NCBI GenBank assembly: GCA_005880615.1
Contig: VBID01000117.1
Span: forward strand, 1-61,383
Reading direction: 5' to 3'
DNA length: 61,383 nucleotides
From: Chloroflexota bacterium
GTDB lineage: Bacteria; Chloroflexota; Dormibacteria; CF-121
The position numbers and the translations under genes are program-made. The notes under the pieces were generated by a model that saw only the letters and a program-made list of their open reading frames with translations, did not search any database and was not told the origin of the DNA. Every line of letters begins with the position of its first letter. Within the stretch, counting starts at the first letter, position 1. Of the stretch, positions 1 through 7,401 are shown piece after piece.

Positions 1-167
1 TCAGCGTCACCGCCGTCCCCAAACAGACCAATGATCCCTTGACCATAGGCCGCCGGCCAGACGGGCATTTCACCAACGCGCTCATCGACGAGGTCGCGAT
101 CTACCCGACCGCCCTGTCCGCGGATCGGATCGCGGCGCACTGGCGGATCGCTTCGGCAGCGCGATAG
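1..167 (+). CDS. C-terminal end of a LamG/concanavalin A-like domain protein (5' truncated)
   Basis: The frame is open from the window edge to a TAG at 165-167. Its last residues include FTNALIDEVAIYPTALSADR, followed by IAAHW. The pattern IDEVAIY..ALS..RI..HW is the conserved C-terminal strand of laminin-G/concanavalin A-like lectin domains, which bind polysaccharides or glycoproteins and are usually found on secreted proteins. Only about 54 residues are visible, so the full architecture and any catalytic partner domain lie upstream of the window. The domain assignment is fairly safe and the function of the whole protein is unknown. Confidence 0.7.
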   Translation, partial: SVTAVPKQTNDPLTIGRRPDGHFTNALIDEVAIYPTALSADRIAAHWRIASAAR

Positions 168-199
168 CTTGCCGCCGGAGAAGAGGGCCGCAATGCGGA

Positions 200-403
200 T
201 TACTTTTTGATCCAGTTGCTGCCGCCGCCGGTGGCCGCCTCGATTTCGCGCTTGTGTTCGAAGGCCTCCTCCCGCGTCTGAAAGGTCATGAAGTGGCCGC
301 GCCCATGCAGCACATAGATCCCATCCGTATCTCGGGTGACCCTTAGCTCCGGGATATCGACGTTGTAGACCTGCCCGGAGTCGGTGGCCCGGAGTCGCGG
401 CAT
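200..403 (-). CDS. Small hypothetical protein, 67 aa
   Basis: A short open frame starts with MPRLRATDSGQVYNVDIPEL and ends NWIKK. It has a mixed, protein-like composition with a central segment YVLHGRGHFMTFQTREEAFE that could be a small beta-alpha unit. No family is recognised. It is convergent with the LamG-type gene and begins 12 bp from the left end of the expanded repeat element. It could be a true small gene or a chance frame in GC-rich DNA. The non-repetitive composition favours a real gene. Confidence 0.5.
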   Translation of the reverse strand: MPRLRATDSGQVYNVDIPELRVTRDTDGIYVLHGRGHFMTFQTREEAFEHKREIEAATGGGSNWIKK

Positions 404-415
404 GAGCCGAGTTTA

Positions 416-1209
416 TAGTCCGGATCCACCGAGCGGACGAAGCAGATTGGGATGCGGGGCGTGCCGAGCCGAAGGGGGCGACGAGCACGTGAAGGAGCGC
501 ATCCGTCGATGCGTGACTAAGCGCGCGGAGGAGCCGACGCCCGGAGCCCGGGGCCGCCGGACGAACGAAGCAGATTGGGATGCGGGGCGTGCCGAGCCGC
601 AGGAGGCGACGAGCACGTGAAGGAGCGCATCCGTCAATGCGTGACTGAGCGCGCGGAGGAGACGACGCCCGGAGCCCGGGGCCGCCGGACGAACGAAGCA
701 GATTGGGATGCGGGGCGTGCCGAGCCGCAGGAGGCGACGAGCACGCGAGGGAGCGCATCCGTCGATGCGTGACTGAGCGCGCGCAGGAGCCGACGCCCGG
801 AGCCCGGGGCCGCCGGACGAACGAAGCAGATTGGGATGCGGGGCGTGCCGAGCCGCAGGAGGCGACGTGCACGCGAGGGAGCGCATCCGTCGATGCGTGA
901 CCGAGCGCGCGCAGGAGCCGACGCCCGGAGCCCGGGGCCGCCGGACGAACGAAGCAGATTGGGATGCGGGGCGTGCCGAGCCGCAGGAGGCGACGAGCAC
1001 GCGAGGGAGCGCATCCGTTGATGCGTGACCGAGCGCGCGCAGGAGACGACGCCCGGATCGGCCGCATCCGCGCCCAAGATGCGAGTTTGTGCCGGCGGCC
1101 TCGGGCTCAGGCCGCATCCGCGCCCAAGATGCGAGTTTGTGCCGGCGGCCTCGGGCTCAGGCCGCGTCCGCGCCCAGGATGCGAGTTCGTTTCGGTGGAT
1201 TCGGGCTTA
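416..1209. repeat. Expanded copy of the dispersed inverted-repeat element
   Basis: The left terminus TCCGGATCCACCGA (419-432) is complementary to the right terminus TCGGTGGATTCGGG (1192-1205). Between them lies the core seen once at 24670-24852, here enlarged by a 128-bp tandem array and three 50-bp units. The arithmetic fits: a 183-bp element plus four extra 128-bp units and two extra 50-bp units gives 795 bp, against 794 bp observed. The right end supplies the stop codon of the glucoamylase gene (TTA at 1207-1209 on the plus strand). No transposase gene is present. The large frames crossing it on either strand are repeat artefacts. Confidence 0.85.
445..1059. repeat. 128-bp tandem repeat array, five units
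   Basis: Unit starts, anchored on GATTGGGATGCGGGGCGTG, fall at 445, 573, 701, 829 and 957, exactly 128 bp apart. The last unit is interrupted near 1059 by GATCGGCCGCATCCGCG. Units differ by only a few substitutions, so the expansion looks recent. Each unit carries the hairpin CGCATC-CGTC-GATGCG (first at 498-513). The unit length is not a multiple of three, which argues against coding. There are no unique spacers, so this is not a CRISPR array. Confidence 0.9.
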
Positions 1210-1210
1210 C
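1061..1210. repeat. 50-bp tandem repeat, three units
   Basis: Units at 1061-1110 and 1111-1160 are identical, each starting GCCGCATCCGCGCCCAAGAT. The third (1161-1210) is diverged and merges into the right terminus of the element. Single copies of the same motif occur in the other elements, near 24698-24716 (reverse) and 31703-31724. Confidence 0.9.
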
Positions 1211-3261
1211 CCCGGCTGGTCGTCGACGCGACCGGTCAGGGTCGCCCGCAACAGGACGATGTATTCGGCGTGGGCCCAGACCAGGGGCCGGGCCGAGCCG
1301 GTCGGGGCTCCGGTCCCCTCCCAGACCTGCTCGGAGAGCAGCTGTTCCGGTCCCGCCCAGGCCTCGAGCTCCCGCACCAAGGGCGCCACGTCGTCACCGG
1401 CCAGCACGGCATACACCCCTCGCTCGCCTGAAAGCAGCGGCCACAGGTGCCCATGCCCGTCGGGCGGTCCGCCCAGTGTGCTCTCGCCGTAGCCATCGTG
1501 GGGGTACCGATACCACCCCGACCCGCTGCGGCTGTCGCCCCGGTCAACCGCATCCAGCACCGCCAGCGTGCTCCGGATCCGCGGGTCTGCCGGCGGCCGG
1601 ATGCCCAGCCGAACCAGCTCCAGGAAGCTGGGATCGACGATCAGCCGCTGATCGAAGGTGCCGCCCCCATTGGCGATGGTGAGCGGCTCATCCGCCGTGG
1701 GGTGGCCATCGGCGCTGATCCGCAGGTAATAGCCGCTGCCCAGGGGACCGCTGGTCACGTAGGTGAGGGCCTCCACTTGTGCATCCCACTGATCGGCCAC
1801 CGCCTGCCAGCGCGTCGCCTGGGCAGTCTGCTGCCCGGCTCGAGCCCATTGCGCGGCCGCCCGCAGGGCGGCGATCTCGGCCGCCATGGTGGCCGGCGAG
1901 TACCCGCTGTTCTCCTCCCAGCGCTCCTGCTCGGTGGAGGGGCCGCGGCGCAGCAGGTACTCCGCGGCAGCCGCGATGTCCGGCCCGCTCCCCGAGGCGA
2001 TCCGCGGGGCCAGGCGCACGGCCAGCAGGATGGCATCGGCGGTTTCGTCGAGCTGATCGCCCGTCCACTGCCGGCGGCCGTCCAGGTCCGTGTTCTGGGG
2101 CAGGCTGCCGTCCGCCAGCTGCTGGCTTCGCATGAAGTGGACCACATCCATGGCGGTCCGCTGGTCGCCGGCCGCCAGCAGACCGCTGGCCGCGTGGTAG
2201 AGGTCGCGCGGCCAGACCTTGCGGTAGCCGACATCCACCGGCGAGTCCAGAGTGGCGTTCCCCCAGGGAAGCGCGAGCGAGGCCACGATCGCGCCCGGTT
2301 GCTGCCGGTCCTCGGCGGCTTTGATGATCTCGGCGCTGTGGTAGTAGAGGGCAGTGGCCCGGCCGCCAAGCGAGTCGAGGCGGGCGGCATAGCGCAGCCA
2401 GCCGTCCCGATAGGCGGCGCCCACCGCTGCGAAGCCGGCCTTCAGGCTGTCCGTGACGCTGCCGTCGGCCTGCGCCTGGCTGCTGCCCATCCCTAACGCC
2501 ACCGTCCACTCACTGGCATTCGGCACCTCCCAGGTCAGCGTGATATGGCCGGGACCGGCGCGGTCATCCCGGTGCACGAGGTCGAAGTGGCGCAGCTCCT
2601 CGAACCCGTCGTTGACGCGCAGGTAGCCGGCCGTGTGTCGGGCCATCGTGGCCGTGCTTCCGACGGCCAGCCAGCGGTCGAGCCTGGATACGTAGGCGCG
2701 GTTCGGCGCGAACCAGCCGGTTTGCCCCCGTCCGCCATCGAGGAGATGCGGCACCAGGTACGCGTAAACGTGAAAACTGCGGGGCCCGATGTACTGGGTC
2801 TGCATGAGCACCACCGGCCGCGCCGGGTCGACGACAAATTCGGAGACCAGCACAAATCCATGGACCGGATCGGTCACGGTGGTCTGATACAGCAAGGCTC
2901 GGTCGTCGATGACCCGGCTGACCGCGAGGCCATCGCGCATGCTGTCGAAGAGGAAACTGGACCCGTCGGTGACCAGGTATCCGAACTGGCGCAGGTTGTC
3001 CTGGTCGACTCGGGGATAGAGGAGGTCAGCCAGGCCACCCCGGACCGCCGTGAACCAGAGGGGTGACGCCGGACTCTCCACTGCCGTACCGACGGCGACT
3101 TTGTCGCCGGTCGTCCAGACGTCCGCCGCGACCGAATGGCCGGGGGCGGTCGTGCCGGGCGACGGGGACAGGGGTGCCGTCAGCGCCAGGCTGACGACCC
3201 CCAGCCCCGCCAGCGCGCCTGTGCGTAGCAGCCCGAGCGGGTATCGACGCCGGCGCATCAA
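1207..3261 (-). CDS. Secreted GH15 glucan 1,4-alpha-glucosidase (glucoamylase)
   Basis: This 684-residue protein has an Arg-rich N-terminus and a hydrophobic signal segment (about residues 11-32), so it is probably exported. Residues about 55-300 look like the N-terminal beta-sandwich of bacterial glucoamylases. The (alpha/alpha)6 barrel follows, with RKVWPRDLYHAA near residue 347, DGSLPQNTDLDG, and WEENSGYSPATMA near 450, which probably carries the general acid Glu. The second acid is expected in the LSGERGVYAV region near 611. GH15 enzymes release glucose from non-reducing ends of starch and maltodextrins. It is the last gene of the six-gene operon, 10 bp after the lacI-type gene, so its glucose product is probably made outside the cell or at its surface. 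Its stop codon lies in the adjacent repeat element. Confidence 0.9.
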   Translation of the reverse strand: MMRRRRYPLGLLRTGALAGLGVVSLALTAPLSPSPGTTAPGHSVAADVWTTGDKVAVGTAVESPASPLWFTAVRGGLADLLYPRVDQDNLRQFGYLVTDGSSFLFDSMRDGLAVSRVIDDRALLYQTTVTDPVHGFVLVSEFVVDPARPVVLMQTQYIGPRSFHVYAYLVPHLLDGGRGQTGWFAPNRAYVSRLDRWLAVGSTATMARHTAGYLRVNDGFEELRHFDLVHRDDRAGPGHITLTWEVPNASEWTVALGMGSSQAQADGSVTDSLKAGFAAVGAAYRDGWLRYAARLDSLGGRATALYYHSAEIIKAAEDRQQPGAIVASLALPWGNATLDSPVDVGYRKVWPRDLYHAASGLLAAGDQRTAMDVVHFMRSQQLADGSLPQNTDLDGRRQWTGDQLDETADAILLAVRLAPRIASGSGPDIAAAAEYLLRRGPSTEQERWEENSGYSPATMAAEIAALRAAAQWARAGQQTAQATRWQAVADQWDAQVEALTYVTSGPLGSGYYLRISADGHPTADEPLTIANGGGTFDQRLIVDPSFLELVRLGIRPPADPRIRSTLAVLDAVDRGDSRSGSGWYRYPHDGYGESTLGGPPDGHGHLWPLLSGERGVYAVLAGDDVAPLVRELEAWAGPEQLLSEQVWEGTGAPTGSARPLVWAHAEYIVLLRATLTGRVDDQPG

Positions 3262-3271
3262 GCCACCGGTC

Positions 3272-4285
3272 TTACGTTTGTCGTCCTGTCGATCCTCGCA
3301 GGATTAGTTCGGTCCGCAACGGCTTGGGGGAATGGACCGCCTTGCCGGCGAGGCTTTCGATCAGCAGCCGGGCAGCCTGCCGGCCTTTTTCTGCGATCGG
3401 TTGGCGCACCGTAGTCAATCCGGGATGGGCCCAGGCTGCCATCGGCAGGTCATCGAACCCCACCACCGAGAGGTCCTCCGGGATGCGGACTCCAGCGTCA
3501 CGGGCCGCCGCCATCAGCCCCAGCGCCGCCATGTCGCTCATGGCCAGGACCGCGGTGGGCTTGCGGCGCGCCCGCCAGAGATTTCGAAACGCCTGGATGC
3601 CCGCCGCGAAGGTCACCCCGCCCGGGTCGACCGTGGGAGCCGGCACCCCGGCCGCGTCGATGGCCCCCCGGTAACCGGCCAGCCGCCGGGCACCGATGCC
3701 GAGCTGCGCCCGCTGGGGGCTGGTCCTGCCCAGTCCGATGACGGCGATCCGTCGATGGCCGAGCTCTAGGACATGACGAGCGGCCAGCGCGGCGCCGCCA
3801 AAGTCATCGACGTTCACGGTCGCCACCCCCGAGGGCGCCTCGGCGTCGATCAGGATCCAAGGAAGGCCGAACCGGGCAAGCGTCTCCAGCGCGGGGTCGC
3901 CGGCGTTGAGGCCGAGACTGATCACCCCGTCGACCGGAGCCCGTCCCACAGCGCTCTCCAGGGATCCGTTCAGGGGCGGAACCAGCAGCAGGGTCATGTC
4001 GTGCTGGGCGCACACCGCACCGATGCCCTGCAGCAGTTCGGATACAAACGGATTCGCAAACACGACCTCCAGGGGCTGGGGGGTGAGCAGCCCGATCGAG
4101 CCATGGCGCTTGGTCGAGAGCGAGCGGGCGGAGGGGTGGGGGGCGTACCCCAGCCGGCGAGCCGTGGAGAGGACCCGCGTGCGGGTCGCCACGCTCAGCT
4201 GCTCCGGCTGGTTGAAGGCAAACGAGACCGTCGTAGCGGAGACCCGGGCGGCCTTCGCCACATCCTGGATGGTGACCCGGCTCAT
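3272..4285 (-). CDS. LacI-family transcriptional repressor
   Basis: This 337-residue protein begins MSRVTIQDVAKAARVSATTV, a textbook LacI helix-turn-helix with hinge helix (residues 1-60). A periplasmic-binding-protein-like effector domain follows (GVISLGLNAGD, VNVDDFGGAALAARHVLELGHRRIAVIG, LSVVGFDDLPMAAWAHPGLTTVRQP). The ATG at 4285 overlaps the stop of the permease gene (ATGA), so translation is coupled. A longer in-frame extension upstream was rejected. It very likely regulates its own operon through the two palindromic operators at 11009-11033, and the expected inducer is a maltodextrin or related glucoside. The target is inferred from position and operator symmetry. Confidence 0.93.
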   Translation of the reverse strand: MSRVTIQDVAKAARVSATTVSFAFNQPEQLSVATRTRVLSTARRLGYAPHPSARSLSTKRHGSIGLLTPQPLEVVFANPFVSELLQGIGAVCAQHDMTLLLVPPLNGSLESAVGRAPVDGVISLGLNAGDPALETLARFGLPWILIDAEAPSGVATVNVDDFGGAALAARHVLELGHRRIAVIGLGRTSPQRAQLGIGARRLAGYRGAIDAAGVPAPTVDPGGVTFAAGIQAFRNLWRARRKPTAVLAMSDMAALGLMAAARDAGVRIPEDLSVVGFDDLPMAAWAHPGLTTVRQPIAEKGRQAARLLIESLAGKAVHSPKPLRTELILRGSTGRQT

Positions 4286-5115
4286 CCCTTGACCCCGCCG
4301 ACCGTGAGCCCAGATCGGAAGTAGCGTTGGAGCAAGAGGAACAGGGTCATGATCGGGACGGAGACGATCAGGGCGGCCGAGGCGAAGTAGCCCCACGGGA
4401 TCCGGTAGTCGTTCTGCAGGCCCCACAGACCGACCGGGACCGTGTAGGTGTTCTCATCGGATAGCAGCGTCTGGGCCATCACCCACTCGTTCCAGCCTGT
4501 AATAAACATCAGCAGTGCGGTGACTGCCAGCGCCGGCACCGCCAGGGGCAGCGTCACCCGAAGGAAAGCCTGGGTCGGCGTGCAGCCGTCCATCAACGCG
4601 GCCTCATCGATCTCGTGCGGGATGGTGTCGAAATACCCCTTCAGGTTCCAGGCGGCAAACACCAGCGCCACCGAGACGTACGCCAGGATCAGCCCGAGCG
4701 GCGTGCCAACCAGGTGGACGAGCCGCAGGATGATGTAGATCGGGATCAGTGCCAGCACCGTGGGGAACGACTGGATGGCCAGCAGGAGGATCAGGGTCAT
4801 CCGCTTGCCGGCGAACCTGAACCGCGACAGGGCGTACGCCCCGGTGGCGGAGCCAACCAGCCCGGCGAACATGGTGGCAGTGCAGACGATCAGGCTGTTG
4901 CCCAGCCAGGTCGGGAACGGGATCTGGGTCAGGATGTAGTGAAAGTTGTCGAGGGTGGGGTGGTCTGGCCAGAGGCTCAGGGTCAGCGTGTACAGCGACT
5001 GCCCCGGCCGGACCGCGGCCTGGAGCACGAAAAAGACCGGGAACACGGCGATGACCAGCATCGCCACCAGGAAGGCGTGAATGAACAGGCTGGTCGCCAA
5101 CCGCCCTTGCCTCAT
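4282..5115 (-). CDS. ABC sugar transporter permease, MalG type
   Basis: A 277-residue inner-membrane permease with six hydrophobic segments. The EAA loop, which docks the ATPase, is EIDEAALMDGCTPTQAFLRV followed by TLPLAVPA. The C-terminus (YFRSGLTVGGVKG) is typical of the MalG/CUT1 branch. The ATG at 5115 overlaps the stop of the MalF-like gene by 4 bp. It works with the neighbouring MalF- and MalE-like proteins to import an oligosaccharide. No ATP-binding subunit is encoded in the operon, so a shared MsmX/MalK-type ATPase elsewhere in the genome must energise it. Confidence 0.93.
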   Translation of the reverse strand: MRQGRLATSLFIHAFLVAMLVIAVFPVFFVLQAAVRPGQSLYTLTLSLWPDHPTLDNFHYILTQIPFPTWLGNSLIVCTATMFAGLVGSATGAYALSRFRFAGKRMTLILLLAIQSFPTVLALIPIYIILRLVHLVGTPLGLILAYVSVALVFAAWNLKGYFDTIPHEIDEAALMDGCTPTQAFLRVTLPLAVPALAVTALLMFITGWNEWVMAQTLLSDENTYTVPVGLWGLQNDYRIPWGYFASAALIVSVPIMTLFLLLQRYFRSGLTVGGVKG

Positions 5116-6023
5116 CGGGCTTCCTCTTCCACGAGGCGGGTAAACCGCAGACTGAACATGGTCACAGCGAAAAGGAGAGCAAACATAACTACAGCGAAGG
5201 CCGCGATGTATCCGAACCGAAAGAGCTGGAACGCCTGCCGGAAGGCGTAGATCATGACGAATTCGGTGGCGCCGGGCTTCAGCGCGCTGGTGAACGGCCC
5301 GCCCTGGGTGATCAGGTAGCCAGTGTTCAGGACCTGGAAGGTCAGGATCGCACTCAAGACCGCTGCCGGCAGGATGGCCGGCCGGAGGAGCGGAAGTGTC
5401 ACCCGCCAGAACCGCTGCCAGGCATTGGCCCCGTCGATCGCGGCCGCCTCTAGCAGCTCGAGGGGAATGCTCTGCAGCGCACCAAGGAATACGACCATAA
5501 AAAACGGGTAGGACATCCAGGTGTTGGCGATCACAATGGAGCCAAACGCCCAGGTCGGATCGCTCAACCACGGGAGTCCCGCCTTCGGGCCAAAGACGAC
5601 CCGCACCAGCTGGTTCAGCGTGCCGAACTGCTCGTTGAAGAAGAACTTCCAGATGAAGGCGGTGATATAGCTCGGGACCGCCCAGGGCACGATCAGGGAG
5701 ACGCGCCAGAACGCCTTCCAGCGGGTGAGCGGGTGGTTCACGGCCAGCGCGGTCAGCATCCCGAACAACAAGAAGAGCGGGATACAGATGCCGACGAACA
5801 GGAATGACTTGAACAGGACGATGAAGAAGTCGCCGTTCAGCGAGCTGAAGAGGGTGGCGTAATTGGCCAGCCCGATGAACTGGAAATGCCGGAAGTGGAA
5901 GAGGCTGCGATTCGTGAGCGAGACGTAGACGTTGTAGACGATCGGGAAGAGGCTGATCAGGGTGATGCCGACCAGCATGGGAGCGAAGTACGCCAGGATG
6001 GTTCGCGCAGGGACTCTATTCAT
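5112..6023 (-). CDS. ABC sugar transporter permease, MalF type
   Basis: A 303-residue permease with six predicted membrane helices. It starts MNRVPARTILAYFAPMLVGI and has the EAA loop ELLEAAAIDGANAWQRFWRV followed by TLPLLRPA. The length is typical of the short MalF/LacF permeases without the large periplasmic loop of enteric MalF. It pairs with the MalG-type permease (4-bp overlap) and follows the binding-protein gene by about 50 bp. Family assignment is secure. Substrate is inferred from the two amylase genes in the same operon. Confidence 0.93.
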   Translation of the reverse strand: MNRVPARTILAYFAPMLVGITLISLFPIVYNVYVSLTNRSLFHFRHFQFIGLANYATLFSSLNGDFFIVLFKSFLFVGICIPLFLLFGMLTALAVNHPLTRWKAFWRVSLIVPWAVPSYITAFIWKFFFNEQFGTLNQLVRVVFGPKAGLPWLSDPTWAFGSIVIANTWMSYPFFMVVFLGALQSIPLELLEAAAIDGANAWQRFWRVTLPLLRPAILPAAVLSAILTFQVLNTGYLITQGGPFTSALKPGATEFVMIYAFRQAFQLFRFGYIAAFAVVMFALLFAVTMFSLRFTRLVEEEAR

Positions 6024-6074
6024 AGCGGGGTGTCCCGGAGGGCGGCCCAGCCGGCCTCCGGGACACTGCTTCTC

Positions 6075-7331
6075 CTACTTCAGTTGTGCCACGTTCTTTT
6101 CCGCGGCCGTTTGCGCGTCGTCCATGGCCTGGTCGGCGCTTTCCTTCCCTGTCCATGCGGCCTCGAGGCCCTTCGAGACGGGATCCCAGAGGGCGGTCAT
6201 GTATGGCGTATTCGGCAGGGGCACCCCGTTGGCGACCTGGGCGCCAAAGGCGGCCACTTGCGGGATCGCCTTGACTTGAGGATCAGCGAGGGCAGCCAGG
6301 TTGGAAGGAATTTCCTTGTTGTCCAGGGCTTCCTTGATCTGATTGTCCTTGTTGCTGAACCACTTCAAGATGTCGACGGCCAGGGGCACGTTCTTGGCGT
6401 TGGCCGAGACCATCATGGTCTTCACCCCCACGAACGGCGACGCCGGCTTGCCGGTACTGGAAATGGTGGGCAGCGTCGTGATGCCATAATCGACCCCAGC
6501 CTTTCCATAATCGGACACGGACCAGGGGCCGTTGATAATCATGGCCGCCTTGCCATCCTTGAACAGCTGATCGGCCGTCCCATAATCGGGCTTCCCCGGG
6601 AACACCGACTTGAAGCTGTCGATGTACTTGACAGCATCCTTGGTCCCCTGCTCTTTCAGGCCGACGGTCCCGTCGGCCTTCACGTAGAAGCCCCCAAACC
6701 CGTACACCCAGGGAGCCTGGAAGTAGGCGTCGTTGAAGGCGTTCCACACGATGCCGTACTGGCCCGGGTGGCTCTGCTGGTACGTCTTGGCGAAGGTCAG
6801 GAGGTCAGTGGTGGTCTTTGGGATATCGCTTTGCTGGATGAGCTTCTTGTTGTAGATGAGCGAAATGGCCTCCACCGTCTCGGGCAGTCCGTAAATCTTG
6901 TTGTCGAAGGTGACCGCCTCGACTGCTGGCTTGCTATAGGTCGAAGTCAGAAAGTCCTTCGAGACCTGGTCGTCGAGCGGCTTAATGATCTCGAGCTTGG
7001 CCATCTTGCCGACCCAGTCATCAACCCAGGCGATGATATCGGGACCCTGGCCGGCCGGAACGGCCGCGGTGACCGCCGTGTCAAGGGTCGGCTTGTGGAC
7101 CAGCTGGATTGTTACGCCGGGGTATTTCGCCATGTAGGCGTCGAAGATCGCTTTCTTGGTGTCGAGGTAACTCCCCTCCCACCCATGCCAGATCGTGATC
7201 GTGCCGGTTCGATTGATACTGGCGGACGGCTGGGTCGTGCCGGTGGTTCCCCCGCACGCCGCCAGCGCCATGCTGACCGCGGCGCCCAGGGCCAGCACGC
7301 CGACCGTTCGCTTTCGCACTGCGTCGAACAT
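6075..7331 (-). CDS. Extracellular maltodextrin-type solute-binding lipoprotein
   Basis: This 418-residue protein has a lipoprotein signal peptide with lipobox LAAC, the acylated Cys being residue 26. A family 1 solute-binding fold follows (TITIWHGWEGSYLDTKKAIFDAYMAKYPGV near 40-70, GLPETVEAISLIYNKKL, AAMIINGPWSVSDYGKAGVDYGI). MalE-like proteins capture oligosaccharides and deliver them to the permease pair. The gene is second in the operon, 70 bp after the fusion amylase gene. The high expression expected of a binding protein fits the longer gap there, but I saw no separate promoter in it. Confidence 0.92.
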   Translation of the reverse strand: MFDAVRKRTVGVLALGAAVSMALAACGGTTGTTQPSASINRTGTITIWHGWEGSYLDTKKAIFDAYMAKYPGVTIQLVHKPTLDTAVTAAVPAGQGPDIIAWVDDWVGKMAKLEIIKPLDDQVSKDFLTSTYSKPAVEAVTFDNKIYGLPETVEAISLIYNKKLIQQSDIPKTTTDLLTFAKTYQQSHPGQYGIVWNAFNDAYFQAPWVYGFGGFYVKADGTVGLKEQGTKDAVKYIDSFKSVFPGKPDYGTADQLFKDGKAAMIINGPWSVSDYGKAGVDYGITTLPTISSTGKPASPFVGVKTMMVSANAKNVPLAVDILKWFSNKDNQIKEALDNKEIPSNLAALADPQVKAIPQVAAFGAQVANGVPLPNTPYMTALWDPVSKGLEAAWTGKESADQAMDDAQTAAEKNVAQLK

Positions 7332-7401
7332 AAGCCTTCCCTCGCTTTTGTGAATTCCGTTCTGTCGGTGTCTCGTTAGCGCTCCCGAAGCCTTACCCCC
7401 A

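Noticed and set aside
445..1059. Possible CRISPR array
   Set aside because: Units are contiguous 128-bp duplicates without unique spacers, and there are no cas genes in the window.
413..1117. A 234-codon frame on the minus strand and several overlapping frames on the plus strand
   Set aside because: They lie inside the 128-bp tandem array. The unit length is not a multiple of three and all frames stay open, so they are repeat artefacts.
1447..2496. Long plus-strand frame of 349 codons opposite the glucoamylase gene
   Set aside because: The minus frame has clear GH15 motifs. This frame has Arg/Gly/Pro-rich low-complexity composition typical of antisense frames in GC-rich DNA.
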